A stretch of 64,000 bases of DNA from Pseudomonadota bacterium. GTDB taxonomy: Bacteria; Pseudomonadota; Alphaproteobacteria; Rhizobiales; Beijerinckiaceae. The notes under the pieces are model-generated. The model was given only the letters and a program-made list of their open reading frames with translations, had not been told where the DNA came from and searched no databases. Of this stretch, positions 8,639 to 19,719 are shown one piece after another. The stretch lies in NCBI GenBank assembly GCA_021813805.1, contig JAKAJL010000019.1:1-64000 (forward strand). Reading direction: 5' to 3'. Both the position numbers and the translations under genes were made by a program. Position 1 is the first letter of the stretch. Every line of letters begins with the position of its first letter.

Positions 8639-10225
8639 ATGCGCGCCAACGGCCCCGACCGAATCGAACTGCTCACCCCCGTCGAAATGGGCCGCGCGGA
8701 CGCCCTGACGATTGAAGGCGGCGTTCCCGGCTACAATCTCATGCTGCGCGCGGGAAAAAATGTCGCGGAGGCTGCCGCCGGCATGTTGCGGGAGTGCGAG
8801 GGCCGCCGCGTCGCGGTCTTTTGCGGGCCGGGCAATAATGGCGGCGACGGCTATGTCGCGGCGCGTTTCTTGCGCGAACGGGGTTTCGAGGTCGCCGTCG
8901 GCGCGCTCGGCGACCCGCGCGGCCTGCGCGGGGATGCGGCGCGGGCCTTTTCCGAATGGGGTGAAAGCGTAGTCCCCGCGGAAAAACTGGACCCGCGCGC
9001 TTACGATCTGATCATTGACGCCCTGTTCGGCGCCGGCCTGTCGCGCCCGCTCGACGGGACGGCGCTGGCGCTGGTCCAGCGCATCGACGCCTCCGGAACG
9101 CCGGTTCTGGCGGTGGATGTGCCCTCCGGCATCGACGGCGCAACCGGAGCCATTGGATCTTCTGGCGTTCGGGCGCAAAAAACCGTGACGTTCTTCCGGC
9201 TCAAGCCCGGCCATGTCCTGCTGCCCGGACGGCGCGCCTGCGGCTTGGTTCATCTCACCCAGATCGGCATCGAGGACAACGTCTTGCACGACATTGCGCC
9301 GAAAACTTTTTTGAACGCGCCGGAGCTTTGGCGTGACAATTTCCCTTGGCCTGAGGACGACGGGCATAAATATAAACGCGGCCATCTGGTCGTCGCGTCC
9401 GGTCCGGCGATTCGCACCGGCGCCGCCCGCCTTTGCGCGCGCGCCGGCTTGAGGATCGGCGCGGGTCTGGTGACGGTCGCCAGCCCAGCCGAGGCCTTGG
9501 CTGTGAACGCGGCCCATCTTACGGCGATCATGCTGCGCTCCGTCGAAGGGCCGGCGCAATGGCGCGAGCTTATGACGGACAAGCGGTTTTCGGCGGTTGT
9601 GCTTGGCCCGGCCTTCGGCGTTGGGGCGGCGACTTGCGAGGTGGTGGAAACCATTCTGGCGAGCGTGGACAAGGGCGCGGGCAGACCGCTCGGCCTCGTG
9701 CTCGACGCCGACGCCCTGACCTCGTTCGCGGGACAGGCGGCCAGGCTGGCGGAACGGATCGGCCAAAGCGGCGCCCAGGTTGTTCTCACGCCACATGAAG
9801 GTGAGTTTTCAAGATTGTTCAACGACTTAGATAATGTATCTCATTGTTCTAGAGAGGAGAATGCGCCTTTCCCGACTCATCCGCCCCCGAACCGCTCGCC
9901 GAGCAAGGCGGACCGGGCGCGGGCGGCGGCGCGTCTGACTGGCGCCGTGGTGGTGCTGAAAGGCCCGGATACAGTCGTGGCCAGTCCCGACGGCCGCGCG
10001 GCGATCGCCGGCAACGCGCCGCCAACTCTGGCGACCGCCGGCTCCGGCGACGCGCTGGCCGGCCTGATCGGCGGGCTGCTGGCGCAGGGCATGAAAAGTT
10101 TTGACGCGGCGGCCTGCGCCGTCTGGCTGCATGGCGAGGCGGCCGGTCTGTTCGGTCCGGGGCTGATCGCCGAGGACCTGCCCGAACTGCTGCCCCGCGC
10201 GCTGGCCAATCTCGCTTCCCGATGA
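8639..10225 (+). CDS. nnr: Bifunctional NAD(P)HX epimerase / ADP-dependent NAD(P)HX dehydratase
   Basis: A 528-residue fusion that repairs hydrated, damaged NADH and NADPH. The N-terminal YjeF_N epimerase domain has VFCGPGNNGGDGYVAARFL (residues 60-78) and the AVDVPSGIDGATG motif. The C-terminal ribokinase-like dehydratase domain has HKYKRGHLVVASG, LVLDADAL, VVLTPHEGEFSRLF and the catalytic ATAGSGDALAGLIGG. Between HEGEFSRLF and SKADRARAA there is an extra stretch of about 25 residues whose DNA (roughly 9806-9865) is much more AT-rich than its surroundings. It keeps the frame. It is divergent from the CoA-ester lyase, with an 89-base gap. Confidence 0.92.
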   Translation: MRANGPDRIELLTPVEMGRADALTIEGGVPGYNLMLRAGKNVAEAAAGMLRECEGRRVAVFCGPGNNGGDGYVAARFLRERGFEVAVGALGDPRGLRGDAARAFSEWGESVVPAEKLDPRAYDLIIDALFGAGLSRPLDGTALALVQRIDASGTPVLAVDVPSGIDGATGAIGSSGVRAQKTVTFFRLKPGHVLLPGRRACGLVHLTQIGIEDNVLHDIAPKTFLNAPELWRDNFPWPEDDGHKYKRGHLVVASGPAIRTGAARLCARAGLRIGAGLVTVASPAEALAVNAAHLTAIMLRSVEGPAQWRELMTDKRFSAVVLGPAFGVGAATCEVVETILASVDKGAGRPLGLVLDADALTSFAGQAARLAERIGQSGAQVVLTPHEGEFSRLFNDLDNVSHCSREENAPFPTHPPPNRSPSKADRARAAARLTGAVVVLKGPDTVVASPDGRAAIAGNAPPTLATAGSGDALAGLIGGLLAQGMKSFDAAACAVWLHGEAAGLFGPGLIAEDLPELLPRALANLASR

Positions 10226-10294
10226 AAGGCTTGCCTTGAGCAGGGCGGGCATGGGAAAAGATATGGGAACAAGCCCTTGATTGGAGACGCAGCC

Positions 10295-10534
10295 ATGTCC
10301 GAACCCGTCGTCGCTCAAAAAGCGCCCTTCCCCGTCGAGGTCGAGGCCGGCAAGACCTATTACTGGTGCGCCTGCGGAAAGTCCGCCAAGCAGCCGTTCT
10401 GCGACGGCTCGCACAAGGGCGGCGAATTCGCTCCCATCGCCTACAAGGCGGAACAGGACGGCAAAGTCTGGTTCTGCGGCTGCAAGCACAGCGCGAAAAA
10501 GCCGCTCTGCGACGGCGCCCACAAGAAGCTCTGA
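10295..10534 (+). CDS. Double CDGSH-type iron-sulfur protein
   Basis: A 79-residue protein made of two tandem CDGSH (mitoNEET-like) cluster sites: CACGKSAKQPFCDGSH and CGCKHSAKKPLCDGAH. Each has the Cys-x-Cys...Cys...His ligand set for one redox-active, pH-labile 2Fe-2S cluster. Bacterial twin-CDGSH proteins of this size are soluble and of uncertain role; iron or redox homeostasis is the common proposal. The ATG at 10295 follows GGAGA at good distance, and an upstream in-frame ATG six codons earlier is less likely. It lies 69 bases after nnr on the same strand. Confidence 0.92.
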   Translation: MSEPVVAQKAPFPVEVEAGKTYYWCACGKSAKQPFCDGSHKGGEFAPIAYKAEQDGKVWFCGCKHSAKKPLCDGAHKKL

Positions 10535-10578
10535 GCCGCCGGACTGTCAGGGATCGCCGCGCCGACCGCGCCCTGCGC

Positions 10579-10812
10579 TCAGAGGCCGATCAGCTGAGCG
10601 TGCAGACCGTTCGTCGCGAACGGCGCCAGCAGATTTGCGGAACCGATCGTTCCGCAATCATAGGCGACCACCATCAAATGATTCCGGCCCGGCTTGTGCG
10701 TGGCCGACATGACGCCGTCATGAGCGCAAAGCTCTTGTTCGAGGCGGCGCATGGCCGAGTCGCCTACATCTTCCTTCAGATGGATGACGACGTCTACAAG
10801 TGTTCGCGCCAT
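10579..10812 (-). CDS. Small conserved-looking protein, possible ferredoxin-like/HMA-like fold
   Basis: A 77-residue protein that I cannot assign to a named family. It begins MARTLVDVVIHLKEDVGDSAMRRLE, which reads as a strand followed by a helix. DGVMSATHKPGRNHLMVVAYD then gives two strands, a pattern like heavy-metal-associated or ACT-like ferredoxin folds, but there is no CxxC metal site. The start has an excellent AGGAGG ribosome site. It follows the methyltransferase gene by 26 bases on the same strand, so the two probably form an operon facing an AraC regulator. Confidence 0.7.
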   Translation of the reverse strand: MARTLVDVVIHLKEDVGDSAMRRLEQELCAHDGVMSATHKPGRNHLMVVAYDCGTIGSANLLAPFATNGLHAQLIGL

Positions 10813-10838
10813 TTAACCCTCCTGCTGTCGCAAGCGCG

Positions 10839-11693
10839 TCAAGCCCTGACGATGACCGCTTCGATATATTCGCCCGGAACCACCAGGGAGTCGTCCTGTG
10901 ATCTGTTGAATTTTTCCGCCAGCGCCATCAGGTCCTGTCGGAGCAATTTCCGCCGGTCGGGGTCGAGCGCGGCGAAGGCTTTCAGCATTGGCCCGTAACA
11001 GGTCGCGAAGAAATCGACGAAATGCTCGGCCGAGCGGTAACGGAAGACATAGTTGCGCAGCGTTATGTCGACAGATGCGGCGCTGGCGCCGAACAATCGG
11101 GCCAGCCGCTCCTTCGTTCCCCACAGGACGGGCGATTCCACGCCGGCCGGCGGCGGCCGGTGTCGGCCGAGGGTCTTGAGCATCTGGCCGATAAAACCTT
11201 CCGGCGTCCAACAGGCGAGGCCGATCTTGCCGCCCCTTCTGCAAACTCGCGCAAGCTCGGCCGCCGCCTTCTCCTGATCTGGCGTGAACATGACGCCGAA
11301 GGTCGAAAGAACCACGTCGAACGACTGGTCGGCGAATGGCAGCGCCTCGGCGTCCGCCTCCCGGAAGTCGATGGAGAAGCCGTCGGCGGCGGCGCGCAGT
11401 CGCCCGCGTTCGAGCAATTGCGGCACAAAATCGGTCGAGGTCACCTCGCACCAGCGACGCGCGGCGGCCAGACTGGCGTTGCCGTTTCCGGCGGCGACAT
11501 CGAGCACGAACTGGCCGGCGCGCAAGTCGACGCTCTCGCATAATTGTTCGCCGACGATCTGGATGGTCGCGCCGATCACGCCGTAATCGCCAGACGACCA
11601 CGCGTCCCGCTGGCGCGCCTTGACCTCCTGCAAGGCGGGCGGCGCGAGCGACGGTTGCTGATCTTCGCGGGGGGCTTCAGTGGCTGTGAACAT
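10839..11693 (-). CDS. Class I SAM-dependent methyltransferase (Methyltransf_11/25 type)
   Basis: A 284-residue methyltransferase. Motif I is at about residue 64 (VLDVAAGNGNASLAAA). Motif II follows (VTSTDFVPQLLERGR), then FREADAEALPFADQSFDVVLSTFGVMF, which is the standard Methyltransf_11 motif II/III run. The RRGGKIGLACWTPEG segment matches motif IV. Substrate unknown; UbiE- or arsenite-type methylases share these motifs, but no specific Cys set is seen. The ATG at 11693 has GGGAG upstream. It is divergent from an AraC-type gene, sharing a 111-base control region, and heads a two-gene operon with the small 77-residue protein. Confidence 0.82.
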   Translation of the reverse strand: MFTATEAPREDQQPSLAPPALQEVKARQRDAWSSGDYGVIGATIQIVGEQLCESVDLRAGQFVLDVAAGNGNASLAAARRWCEVTSTDFVPQLLERGRLRAAADGFSIDFREADAEALPFADQSFDVVLSTFGVMFTPDQEKAAAELARVCRRGGKIGLACWTPEGFIGQMLKTLGRHRPPPAGVESPVLWGTKERLARLFGASAASVDITLRNYVFRYRSAEHFVDFFATCYGPMLKAFAALDPDRRKLLRQDLMALAEKFNRSQDDSLVVPGEYIEAVIVRA

Positions 11694-11804
11694 CGCAGGT
11701 CTCCCGAGTTCGTTCGATGCGAGCGGACGCCTTGACTCGCTGGTCGCCGGCGTCGATCCTTCAAGCAACTGGAAATGATTATAGTTCCACGGCGAGGCGA
11801 CGCC

Positions 11805-12812
11805 ATGTCCGAGACGCCGGCAATGTTGTCCGAAACGCCGCCGGAAGGGCGCGACCTGCTTTCCGACATGCTGAGCGGCATGCGTCTCGCCGGAATGGTC
11901 CTGTTCCGCGCGGAATTCCGGGAGCCCTGGTCGATCGTCGCGCCGGCGGCCTGCGATCTCGTCAGGTTGCTGGCGATCCGGGCGGAACACATCATGCCCT
12001 TTCATATCGTCGCCGACGGCAGTTGCTGGCTCAACATGAAGAACGAGCCGCCGCGGCCGCTTGCGGCCGGCGACGCCGTTTTGTTGCCCCATGGCGATGG
12101 CCATGGACTCAGCGGGCGCGAAACCGCCGCCGCCGTCGAGGTGGGCTGTCTGCTGCCGCCGCCGCCATGGTCCGACATATTGGTGGTCGAACATGGCGGC
12201 GCGGGCGCCTCTGCTTCGCTCGTCTGCGGCTTCCTGCAATGCGACGAGCTTCTGTTTCACCCCTTGCTGCGCTCCTTGCCGCGCGTTCTGCGGGTCGCTC
12301 CCGGCGAAAGCGCGGACGACAGCTGGCTGGGCGAGGTCATTCGCCATACCGCGACGGAGGCGCGCCGGCCCACACCCGGCTCACGGAGCATGCTGCCGCG
12401 CCTGACCGAACTGATGTTCGTCGAAATCATGCGCAAGCATATGCGCGACCTGTCCGCCGAGGACGCCGGCTGGTTCGCCGCCCTCAGGGATCCCATCGCC
12501 GGCGCGGCGCTCAGATGGCTTCATGCGGAACCGCTGATGGATTGGAGCGTCAAGGAGCTGGCTAATCGGGTCGGCGCCTCGCGCAGCGTCCTGAACGAAC
12601 GTTTCCGGCGCTATCTCGACCAGCCGCCGATCCACTATCTGGCCAGATGGCGGCTGCAGCTTGCGGCCCAGGAGATGAAGGCCGGCCAGCTTCCGATGAA
12701 GGCGATCGCCGATCTTTACGGCTATGAAACGGAGGCCGCCTTCAGCCGCGCGTTCAAGCGCTGCTTCGGGGCGCCGCCGGGCGACTGGCGCAAGCGCCAG
12801 GATCGACATTGA
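11805..12812 (+). CDS. AraC-family transcriptional regulator with N-terminal cupin domain
   Basis: A 335-residue regulator. The N-terminal half is a cupin_6-type sensor (IMPFHIVADGSCWLNM, PLAAGDAVLLPHGDGHGLSG). The C-terminal 100 residues carry two helix-turn-helix units typical of AraC: WSVKELANRVGASRSVLNERFRRY and PMKAIADLYGYETEAAFSRAFKR, followed by the GAPPGDWR end motif. I chose the ATG at 11805 (GCGAGG upstream) over one ten codons earlier. It probably controls the divergent methyltransferase operon and itself from the gap 11694-11804. Effector unknown. A terminator-like hairpin follows at 12819. Confidence 0.88.
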   Translation: MSETPAMLSETPPEGRDLLSDMLSGMRLAGMVLFRAEFREPWSIVAPAACDLVRLLAIRAEHIMPFHIVADGSCWLNMKNEPPRPLAAGDAVLLPHGDGHGLSGRETAAAVEVGCLLPPPPWSDILVVEHGGAGASASLVCGFLQCDELLFHPLLRSLPRVLRVAPGESADDSWLGEVIRHTATEARRPTPGSRSMLPRLTELMFVEIMRKHMRDLSAEDAGWFAALRDPIAGAALRWLHAEPLMDWSVKELANRVGASRSVLNERFRRYLDQPPIHYLARWRLQLAAQEMKAGQLPMKAIADLYGYETEAAFSRAFKRCFGAPPGDWRKRQDRH

Positions 12813-12818
12813 GAGAAT

Positions 12819-12851
12819 GGCGCCCGGCGCGCCCGGCGCCGATATTTTTTT
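12819..12851 (+). terminator. Probable terminator after the AraC-type gene
   Basis: Two GGCGCC blocks (12819-12824 and 12835-12840) can pair around a ten-base GC-rich loop. GATA and then seven Ts follow. It starts six bases past the stop codon and precedes the tRNA-Leu gene. Confidence 0.6.
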
Positions 12852-12925
12852 GCTGCTTTCCTCTCGCGCCATTGCTATAGAGCGCAACCTGTGTCGGCGC
12901 CCGCGCATTCGCGGAGCGCGGGCGC

Positions 12926-13010
12926 GCGGGCGTGGCGGAACTGGTAGACGCGCCGGATTTAGGTTCCGGTGGTGAAAATCGTGGGGGTTCGAGTCCCTCC
13001 GCCCGCACCA
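12926..13010 (+). tRNA. tRNA-Leu (anticodon UAG)
   Basis: An 85-base class II tRNA with a long variable arm. The acceptor stem GCGGGCG pairs with CGCCCGC, the discriminator is A13007, and CCA is encoded at 13008-13010. The anticodon stem 12953-12957 and a seven-base loop place TAG at 12960-12962. The T-arm GGGGGTTCGAGTCCCTC is canonical. It reads CUN leucine codons, chiefly CUA. Confidence 0.95.
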
Positions 13011-13100
13011 GCGCCGCGCACAACGCAGGATTTGACAGGTTTCATCCCGCTCCCGGCGCTCGGCCAAGGCGGCGGAAAGGTTTTGAGAAGGTTTGTGAAG

Positions 13101-14456
13101 ATGCAGACGACGGAAACGCTTAGCGACGGGCTGAAGCGCGAATATCAGGTGGTCCTCGCGGCGGCGGAGCTTGCCCAGAAGCTCGACGCCCAGCTCGCCG
13201 AGATCAAGGACAAGGTGCGCATCAACGGCTTCCGTCCCGGCAAGGTCCCGGTCGGCCATCTCAAGCGCCTCTATGGAAAGTCGATCATGGGCGATGTCGT
13301 CCAGCAGGCGATCGGCGAAGCCCAGGACAAGATTCTCTCCGAGAACAAGCTGCGCCTCGCCGGCCAGCCCAGGCTCGACTTCCCGGAAGATCAGGCCGAG
13401 ATGGAAAAGGTGCTGGAGGCGACCGGCGACCTGGCCTTCAAGCTCGCCTTCGAGGTCTTGCCCAATTTCGAGGTCGGCTCTTTCGAAGACGTCGAACTGG
13501 AGCGCCTCGTCGCCGAGATCCCGGAAGAGGACGTCGAGAAGCAGCTCAAGGACCTTGCCGAGCGCAGCCGGTCCTACACCGCGCGCGAGGAAGGCGCCGC
13601 GGCCTCGAGCGGCGACAAGCTGAAGATCGATTTCGTCGGCCGCATAGGCGACGAGGCTTTCGAGGGCGGAACCGCCGAGGGAGTCGATCTGGTTCTGGGC
13701 TCGGGCTCTTTCATTCCCGGCTTCGAGGCCCAGCTCGAGGGCGCCAAGGCCGGCGACGAGCGCAAGGTGACGGTGACCTTCCCCGAAAATTATCAGGCCG
13801 CGCATCTGGCCGGCAAGGAAGCGACCTTCGACGTCAAGGTCCAGTCGGTCTCCGCGCCGGACGAACTGGCGCTCGACGACGATTTCGCGAAAAAATACGC
13901 GTTCGAGAATCTCGAAAAGCTGCGCGAGGCGGTCAAGGCCCGCATCCAGGCTGATTACGACCGCGCCTCGGGCGAAAAGCTGAAGCGCGCTTTGCTCGAC
14001 GCCCTCGACAAGCGTTACAGCTTCGAACTGCCGCCGGACATGGTCGAACGCGAGTTCAGCGCCATCTGGGAGCAGGCGCTCGGCGAGCAGGCGGCCTCCG
14101 GCAAGACGTTCGAGGACGAAGGCACGACCGAGGAAGCCCAGCGCGCCGAATATCGCCGCATCGCCGAACGCCGCGTGCGCCTCGGTCTGGTGGTGGCGGA
14201 AGTCGGCGAGAAGGCGGGCGTCAAGGTCGCCGACGACGAGGTGACCCGCGCCATCGTCGAGCGCGCCCGCCAGTTCCCCGGCCAGGAAAAGGTTTTGTGG
14301 GACTACTACCAGAAGAACCCGCAGGCTCTGGCGGAGATTCGCGCCCCGATTTACGAACAGAAGGTCGTCGATCACATCGTGTCTCAGGCCAAGGTCGCCG
14401 ACAAGGCCGTGTCCAAGGACGAATTGTTCAAGGTCGAAGAGGAAAAAACCGCGTAA
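13101..14456 (+). CDS. tig: Trigger factor (ribosome-associated chaperone and prolyl isomerase)
   Basis: A 451-residue trigger factor. The N-terminal ribosome-binding domain ends with the signature [17 protein letters not shown] near residue 50, which docks at the ribosomal exit tunnel. The FKBP-like PPIase domain spans about residues 165-250 ([36 protein letters not shown]). The long helical C-terminal chaperone arms follow. The protein acts on nascent chains in the cytoplasm. The start at 13101 fits family alignments; upstream sequence in the same frame runs back into the tRNA. tig-clpP-clpX-lon is a classic neighbourhood. A terminator follows, so clpP is probably transcribed separately. 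Confidence 0.96.
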   Translation: MQTTETLSDGLKREYQVVLAAAELAQKLDAQLAEIKDKVRINGFRPGKVPVGHLKRLYGKSIMGDVVQQAIGEAQDKILSENKLRLAGQPRLDFPEDQAEMEKVLEATGDLAFKLAFEVLPNFEVGSFEDVELERLVAEIPEEDVEKQLKDLAERSRSYTAREEGAAASSGDKLKIDFVGRIGDEAFEGGTAEGVDLVLGSGSFIPGFEAQLEGAKAGDERKVTVTFPENYQAAHLAGKEATFDVKVQSVSAPDELALDDDFAKKYAFENLEKLREAVKARIQADYDRASGEKLKRALLDALDKRYSFELPPDMVEREFSAIWEQALGEQAASGKTFEDEGTTEEAQRAEYRRIAERRVRLGLVVAEVGEKAGVKVADDEVTRAIVERARQFPGQEKVLWDYYQKNPQALAEIRAPIYEQKVVDHIVSQAKVADKAVSKDELFKVEEEKTA

Positions 14457-14482
14457 CGCGCGCAAAGCCGGACCCGATTGCA

Positions 14483-14508
14483 ACGCCCGCGCTCCGCGCG
14501 GGCGTTTT
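14483..14508 (+). terminator. Rho-independent terminator after tig
   Basis: A ten-base-pair stem (ACGCCCGCGC with GCGCGGGCGT) around a TCC loop, followed by a short T run. It lies 26 bases after the tig stop codon. Confidence 0.8.
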
Positions 14509-14752
14509 GATTCGCGGCGCGATCATTAGAGCTTTGTTCACGCGGCGTCCCTTAATCCTTGCGGCTCGATCCCGTGAAGCGGAGAGACGCCGCGCCGTGT
14601 GGAGCCCCTATTTCCGGGCAAGACCCGGTCGTCCGCCATCGGCCTCGTTCTTGCGCTTTTACGACAAGGCGCGGCGCCCATTGCCTCGGCTGGCGAGCGC
14701 ATTATGTTGTGATGAGGCAAACAGCGGCTTCCGCCGCCCAGGGAAATGGTCC

Positions 14753-15385
14753 ATGCGCGATCCGATTGACGTCTACAACCAGTATCTCATCCCGCAAGTC
14801 ATCGAGAACACGCCACGCGGCGAGCGGGGCTTCGACATTTATTCGCGCCTGCTGCGCGAGCGCATCGTCTTTCTCACCGGCGCGGTCGAGGACGGCATGG
14901 CCTCGGTCATCATCGCGCAGCTGTTGTTCCTGGAAGCCGAGAATCCCAAGAAGGAAATCTCGATGTACATCAACTCGCCGGGCGGCGTGGTGACGGCGGG
15001 CATGGCGATCTACGACACGATGCAGTTCATCAAGCCCAAGGTTTCGACGCTTTGCGTCGGGCAGGCGGCCTCGATGGGCTCGCTGCTGCTCGCCGGCGGC
15101 GAGGCGGGCATGCGCTTCGCCCTTCCCAATGCGCGGATCATGGTGCACCAGCCGTCCGGCGGCTTCCAGGGCCAGGCCTCGGACATATTGCGCCACGCCG
15201 AAGACATCATGAAGGTTAAGAAACGCCTCAACGAAGTCTATGTGCGGCACACCGGCAAGGATTACGACACGATCGAGGCCACGCTCGACCGCGACCATTT
15301 CATGTCGGCCGAGGAGGCGCAGGACTTCGGACTTATCGATCAGGTGCTGAGCAAGCGCCCCGAAGAGCCCGAAGAGAAAAAATGA
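14753..15385 (+). CDS. clpP: ATP-dependent Clp protease proteolytic subunit
   Basis: A 210-residue serine peptidase that forms the barrel-shaped ClpP tetradecamer and degrades substrates unfolded by ClpX or ClpA. The catalytic triad is visible: Ser107 in [11 protein letters not shown], His132 in IMVHQPSGG and Asp181 in the [12 protein letters not shown] segment. The oxyanion-hole [16 protein letters not shown] is present. The start follows AGGGAA at good spacing. clpX begins 235 bases downstream, and the gap shows no terminator. I looked for a heat-shock promoter in the 240 bases upstream and did not find a convincing one. Confidence 0.97.
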   Translation: MRDPIDVYNQYLIPQVIENTPRGERGFDIYSRLLRERIVFLTGAVEDGMASVIIAQLLFLEAENPKKEISMYINSPGGVVTAGMAIYDTMQFIKPKVSTLCVGQAASMGSLLLAGGEAGMRFALPNARIMVHQPSGGFQGQASDILRHAEDIMKVKKRLNEVYVRHTGKDYDTIEATLDRDHFMSAEEAQDFGLIDQVLSKRPEEPEEKK

Positions 15386-15620
15386 TGTGGACGGCGCCCG
15401 TCGCGCGCGGAGCGCATTTAAATAGTGAAGCTTGCCATTGGCGGCCAGGGGCATAAATTAGACCTTTGACGCCGATGTTCGATCCGGGGCGCGCGAGCGC
15501 GAATACGCCGAACCGGCGGCGAATATACCAGCGGCCTTCGGCGAATTTTCTCGCCGCGGGCGGCCCAAGGCGGTCGAGCGGAACTCTTGGGGTCCGACGG
15601 TCCGCCGCAAGGAGAAACTG

Positions 15621-16886
<1,266 letters not shown>

Positions 16887-16940
16887 GCCGCCGCGAATGA
16901 CGGCAAGGCGACGCTTTCGTCCGCGCAATCGAGGGGCGAG

Positions 16941-16968
16941 CTTGAAAGCGCCGTGGGAAACCCCATCT
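16941..16968 (+). promoter_or_regulatory. RpoH (sigma-32) heat-shock promoter for lon
   Basis: CTTGAAA at 16941-16947 and CCCCATCT at 16961-16968, separated by 13 bases, match the enterobacterial sigma-32 consensus (CTTGAAA, 11-16 bases, CCCCATNT) at every defined position. Transcription would start near 16975, giving a leader of about 250 bases before the lon ATG at 17227. The rest of the 340-base gap 16887-17226 holds short open frames with no ribosome sites that I would call genes. Confidence 0.75.
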
Positions 16969-17226
16969 GCGTGATATGTAAACCAATCGCCGCGGATGCT
17001 TGAACAGGTCTCGCGGCGCATGGAGCGGAAGCCGCCGGCGCCGCAGCCTGTCCGGGACCGCCAAGCGAACCGGGATGAGGCAAGCAAGTTTTGCGGCCCT
17101 CGAAGATCCTTCGCGGATCGGCGGGGCGCAAGGGTCGGCGACCAAGCCCGTGGGCGGGTGGAAATCCTTTGGGCGAACGAGCGCCCGACGGGACCGAGAC
17201 ACGCCAAGACAGACAGGATTTGAGCC

Positions 17227-19653
17227 ATGACCAGCCCCAAGCGCGTGCTTCCGCCCCCCGGCGTGATCGACAGATATCCGGTCCTGCCGCTGCGCGACAT
17301 CGTCGTGTTTCCCCACATGATCGTGCCGCTCTTCGTCGGCCGCGAGAAGAGCATCCGCGCGCTTGAAGAGGTGATGAAGGCCGACAAGTTCATCATGCTC
17401 GCGACCCAGAAGAACGCGGCGGAAGACGATCCCAAGCCGGAAGCCGTCTATTCCGCCGGCGTGCTGGCCAGCGTGCTGCAATTGCTGAAACTGCCCGACG
17501 GCACGGTGAAAGTGCTGGTTGAGGGCGTCGCGCGCGCCAAAGTCGCGCAGTATGTCCGCACCGATGAATATTACGAGGCCGAGGTCGAGGCCACGCCCGA
17601 GGACGCCGCTGACGCGGTTGAGGCGGAGGCCCTGGCGCGTTCCGTCGCCTCCGAATTCGAAGGCTATGTGAAGCTCAACAAGAAGGTCTCGCCCGAGGTT
17701 GTCTCGGCGGTGGCCCAGATCGACGACCCCAGCAAGCTCGCCGACACCGTCGCCTCGCATCTGTCGGTGAAGATCACCGACCGCCAGGCGGTGCTGGAAA
17801 TGACCTCTGTGACCAAGCGTCTGGAGAAGTGCCTGGCGCTGATGGAAAGCGAGATTTCGGTCCTGCAGGTCGAGAAACGGATCCGCACGCGCGTCAAACG
17901 GCAGATGGAGAAGACCCAGCGCGAATATTATCTGAATGAGCAAATGAAGGCCATTCAGAAGGAGCTGGGCGACGAGGACGGCAAGGACGATCTGTCCGAA
18001 CTCGAGGACAAGATCAAGCGCACGAGGCTGTCGCGGGAGGCGCATGACAAGGCCATGGCCGAGCTGAAGAAGCTGCGGCAGATGTCGCCCATGTCGGCGG
18101 AAGCGACCGTCGTGCGCAATTATCTCGACTGGCTGGTCTCGATCCCGTGGAACAAGCGCTCCAAGATCAAGAAGGACTTGGCCTCGGCGCAGGAGATTCT
18201 CGACGCGGAGCACTATGGCCTCGACAAGGTCAAGGAGCGGATTATCGAATATCTTGCGGTGCAGAGTCGCTCGAACAAGCTGACGGGACCGATTCTGTGC
18301 CTCGTCGGCCCGCCCGGCGTCGGCAAGACCTCGCTCGGCAAGTCGATCGCCAAGGCGACCGGACGCGAGTTCGTCCGCATGTCGCTCGGCGGGGTGCGCG
18401 ACGAGGCCGAGATTCGCGGCCACCGGCGGACCTATATCGGCTCCATGCCCGGCAAGCTGATCCAGTCGATGCGCAAGGCCAAGACGTCCAATCCGCTCTT
18501 CCTGCTCGATGAGATCGACAAGATGGGCATGGATTTCCGCGGCGACCCGTCCTCGGCGCTGCTGGAGGTGCTTGACCCCGAGCAGAACTCGACCTTCAAC
18601 GACCACTATCTCGAGGTCGACTATGACCTGTCGAACGTGATGTTCGTGACGACCGCCAATACGCTGAACATTCCGGCGCCGTTGATGGACCGCATGGAGA
18701 TCATCCGCATCGCCGGCTACACCGAAGAGGAAAAGACGGTCATCGCGCGGAAACACCTGATTCCCGCCGCGACCCGGAAGCATGGGCTGTCGCCCAGCGA
18801 ATGGATGATCGAGGACGCGGCGCTGACGAAGATCATCCGTCGCTACACTCGCGAGGCGGGCGTGCGCAACCTGGACCGCGAGATCGCCAATCTCGCCCGC
18901 AAGGCGGTGAAGGAGATCCTGCTGTCCAAGCCGAAGATCGACAAGGTCATCATCAACGAGGACAATGTCGAAACCTATCTCGGCGTCCCGCGCTTCCGTT
19001 ACGGCGAGGCGGAGCTTGAGGATCAGGTGGGCGTGGTCACCGGTCTCGCCTGGACCGAGGTCGGCGGCGAATTGCTGACGATCGAGGGCGTCATGATGCC
19101 CGGCAAGGGCCGAATGACGGTCACAGGCAATCTGCGCGAGGTGATGAAGGAATCGATCTCGGCCGCCGCCTCCTACGTCCGCTCCCGGGCGCTGGATTTC
19201 GGCGTCGAGCCGCCTTTGTTCGAGAAGCGCGATATTCACGTTCATGTGCCGGAAGGCGCGACGCCCAAGGACGGCCCCTCTGCGGGCGTGGCCATGGCCA
19301 CGGCCATCGTCTCGGTCATGACCGGCATTCCGGTGCGCCGCGACATCGCCATGACCGGCGAGGTCACCTTGCGCGGCCGGGTCCTGCCGATTGGCGGGTT
19401 GAAGGAAAAACTGCTCGCGGCCTTGCGCGGCGGGCTGAAGAAGGTCCTGATCCCGGAAGACAACGCCAAGGACCTGGTGGACATTCCGGACTCGGTGAAG
19501 AACAACCTCGAAATCGTGCCGGTGTCCCGGATGGAGGAGGTTCTGCGCCATGCGCTGCTGCGCATGCCGGAGCCGATCACCTGGGAAGAGGGCGCGGTGA
19601 AGCCGGAAACGGCGGAAATCGACGAGGATGCGGTCGGCGTCGTCGCTCATTGA
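17227..19653 (+). CDS. lon: ATP-dependent Lon protease (LonA type)
   Basis: An 808-residue AAA+ protease. The N-terminal substrate-binding domain starts [24 protein letters not shown]. It is followed by a helical/coiled region, Walker [10 protein letters not shown] (Lys367), Walker [11 protein letters not shown], and the S16 peptidase domain with the Ser685/Lys728 dyad ([14 protein letters not shown] and [10 protein letters not shown]). It degrades misfolded and regulatory proteins in the cytoplasm, and HspQ is a known Lon partner in enterobacteria. A consensus heat-shock promoter lies 286 bases upstream and a strong terminator 37 bases downstream, so it is probably monocistronic. Confidence 0.98.
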   Translation: MTSPKRVLPPPGVIDRYPVLPLRDIVVFPHMIVPLFVGREKSIRALEEVMKADKFIMLATQKNAAEDDPKPEAVYSAGVLASVLQLLKLPDGTVKVLVEGVARAKVAQYVRTDEYYEAEVEATPEDAADAVEAEALARSVASEFEGYVKLNKKVSPEVVSAVAQIDDPSKLADTVASHLSVKITDRQAVLEMTSVTKRLEKCLALMESEISVLQVEKRIRTRVKRQMEKTQREYYLNEQMKAIQKELGDEDGKDDLSELEDKIKRTRLSREAHDKAMAELKKLRQMSPMSAEATVVRNYLDWLVSIPWNKRSKIKKDLASAQEILDAEHYGLDKVKERIIEYLAVQSRSNKLTGPILCLVGPPGVGKTSLGKSIAKATGREFVRMSLGGVRDEAEIRGHRRTYIGSMPGKLIQSMRKAKTSNPLFLLDEIDKMGMDFRGDPSSALLEVLDPEQNSTFNDHYLEVDYDLSNVMFVTTANTLNIPAPLMDRMEIIRIAGYTEEEKTVIARKHLIPAATRKHGLSPSEWMIEDAALTKIIRRYTREAGVRNLDREIANLARKAVKEILLSKPKIDKVIINEDNVETYLGVPRFRYGEAELEDQVGVVTGLAWTEVGGELLTIEGVMMPGKGRMTVTGNLREVMKESISAAASYVRSRALDFGVEPPLFEKRDIHVHVPEGATPKDGPSAGVAMATAIVSVMTGIPVRRDIAMTGEVTLRGRVLPIGGLKEKLLAALRGGLKKVLIPEDNAKDLVDIPDSVKNNLEIVPVSRMEEVLRHALLRMPEPITWEEGAVKPETAEIDEDAVGVVAH

Positions 19654-19689
19654 GGCAAGGCGGACAGGCCGAAAGATATCCAAATACGT

Positions 19690-19719
19690 GGCCGGGACGG
19701 TTGTCGTCCCGGCCTTTTT
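19690..19719 (+). terminator. Rho-independent terminator after lon
   Basis: A ten-base-pair perfect stem GGCCGGGACG/CGTCCCGGCC with a GTTGT loop and five Ts, 37 bases past the lon stop. Confidence 0.9.

Noticed and set aside
12381-14483. 700-codon minus-strand frame across tig and tRNA-Leu
   Set aside because: It reads through a tRNA gene and mirrors tig, with no recognisable motif.
16996-17226. Short open frames upstream of lon
   Set aside because: They have no ribosome site and basic low-complexity translations. They lie within the predicted lon leader.
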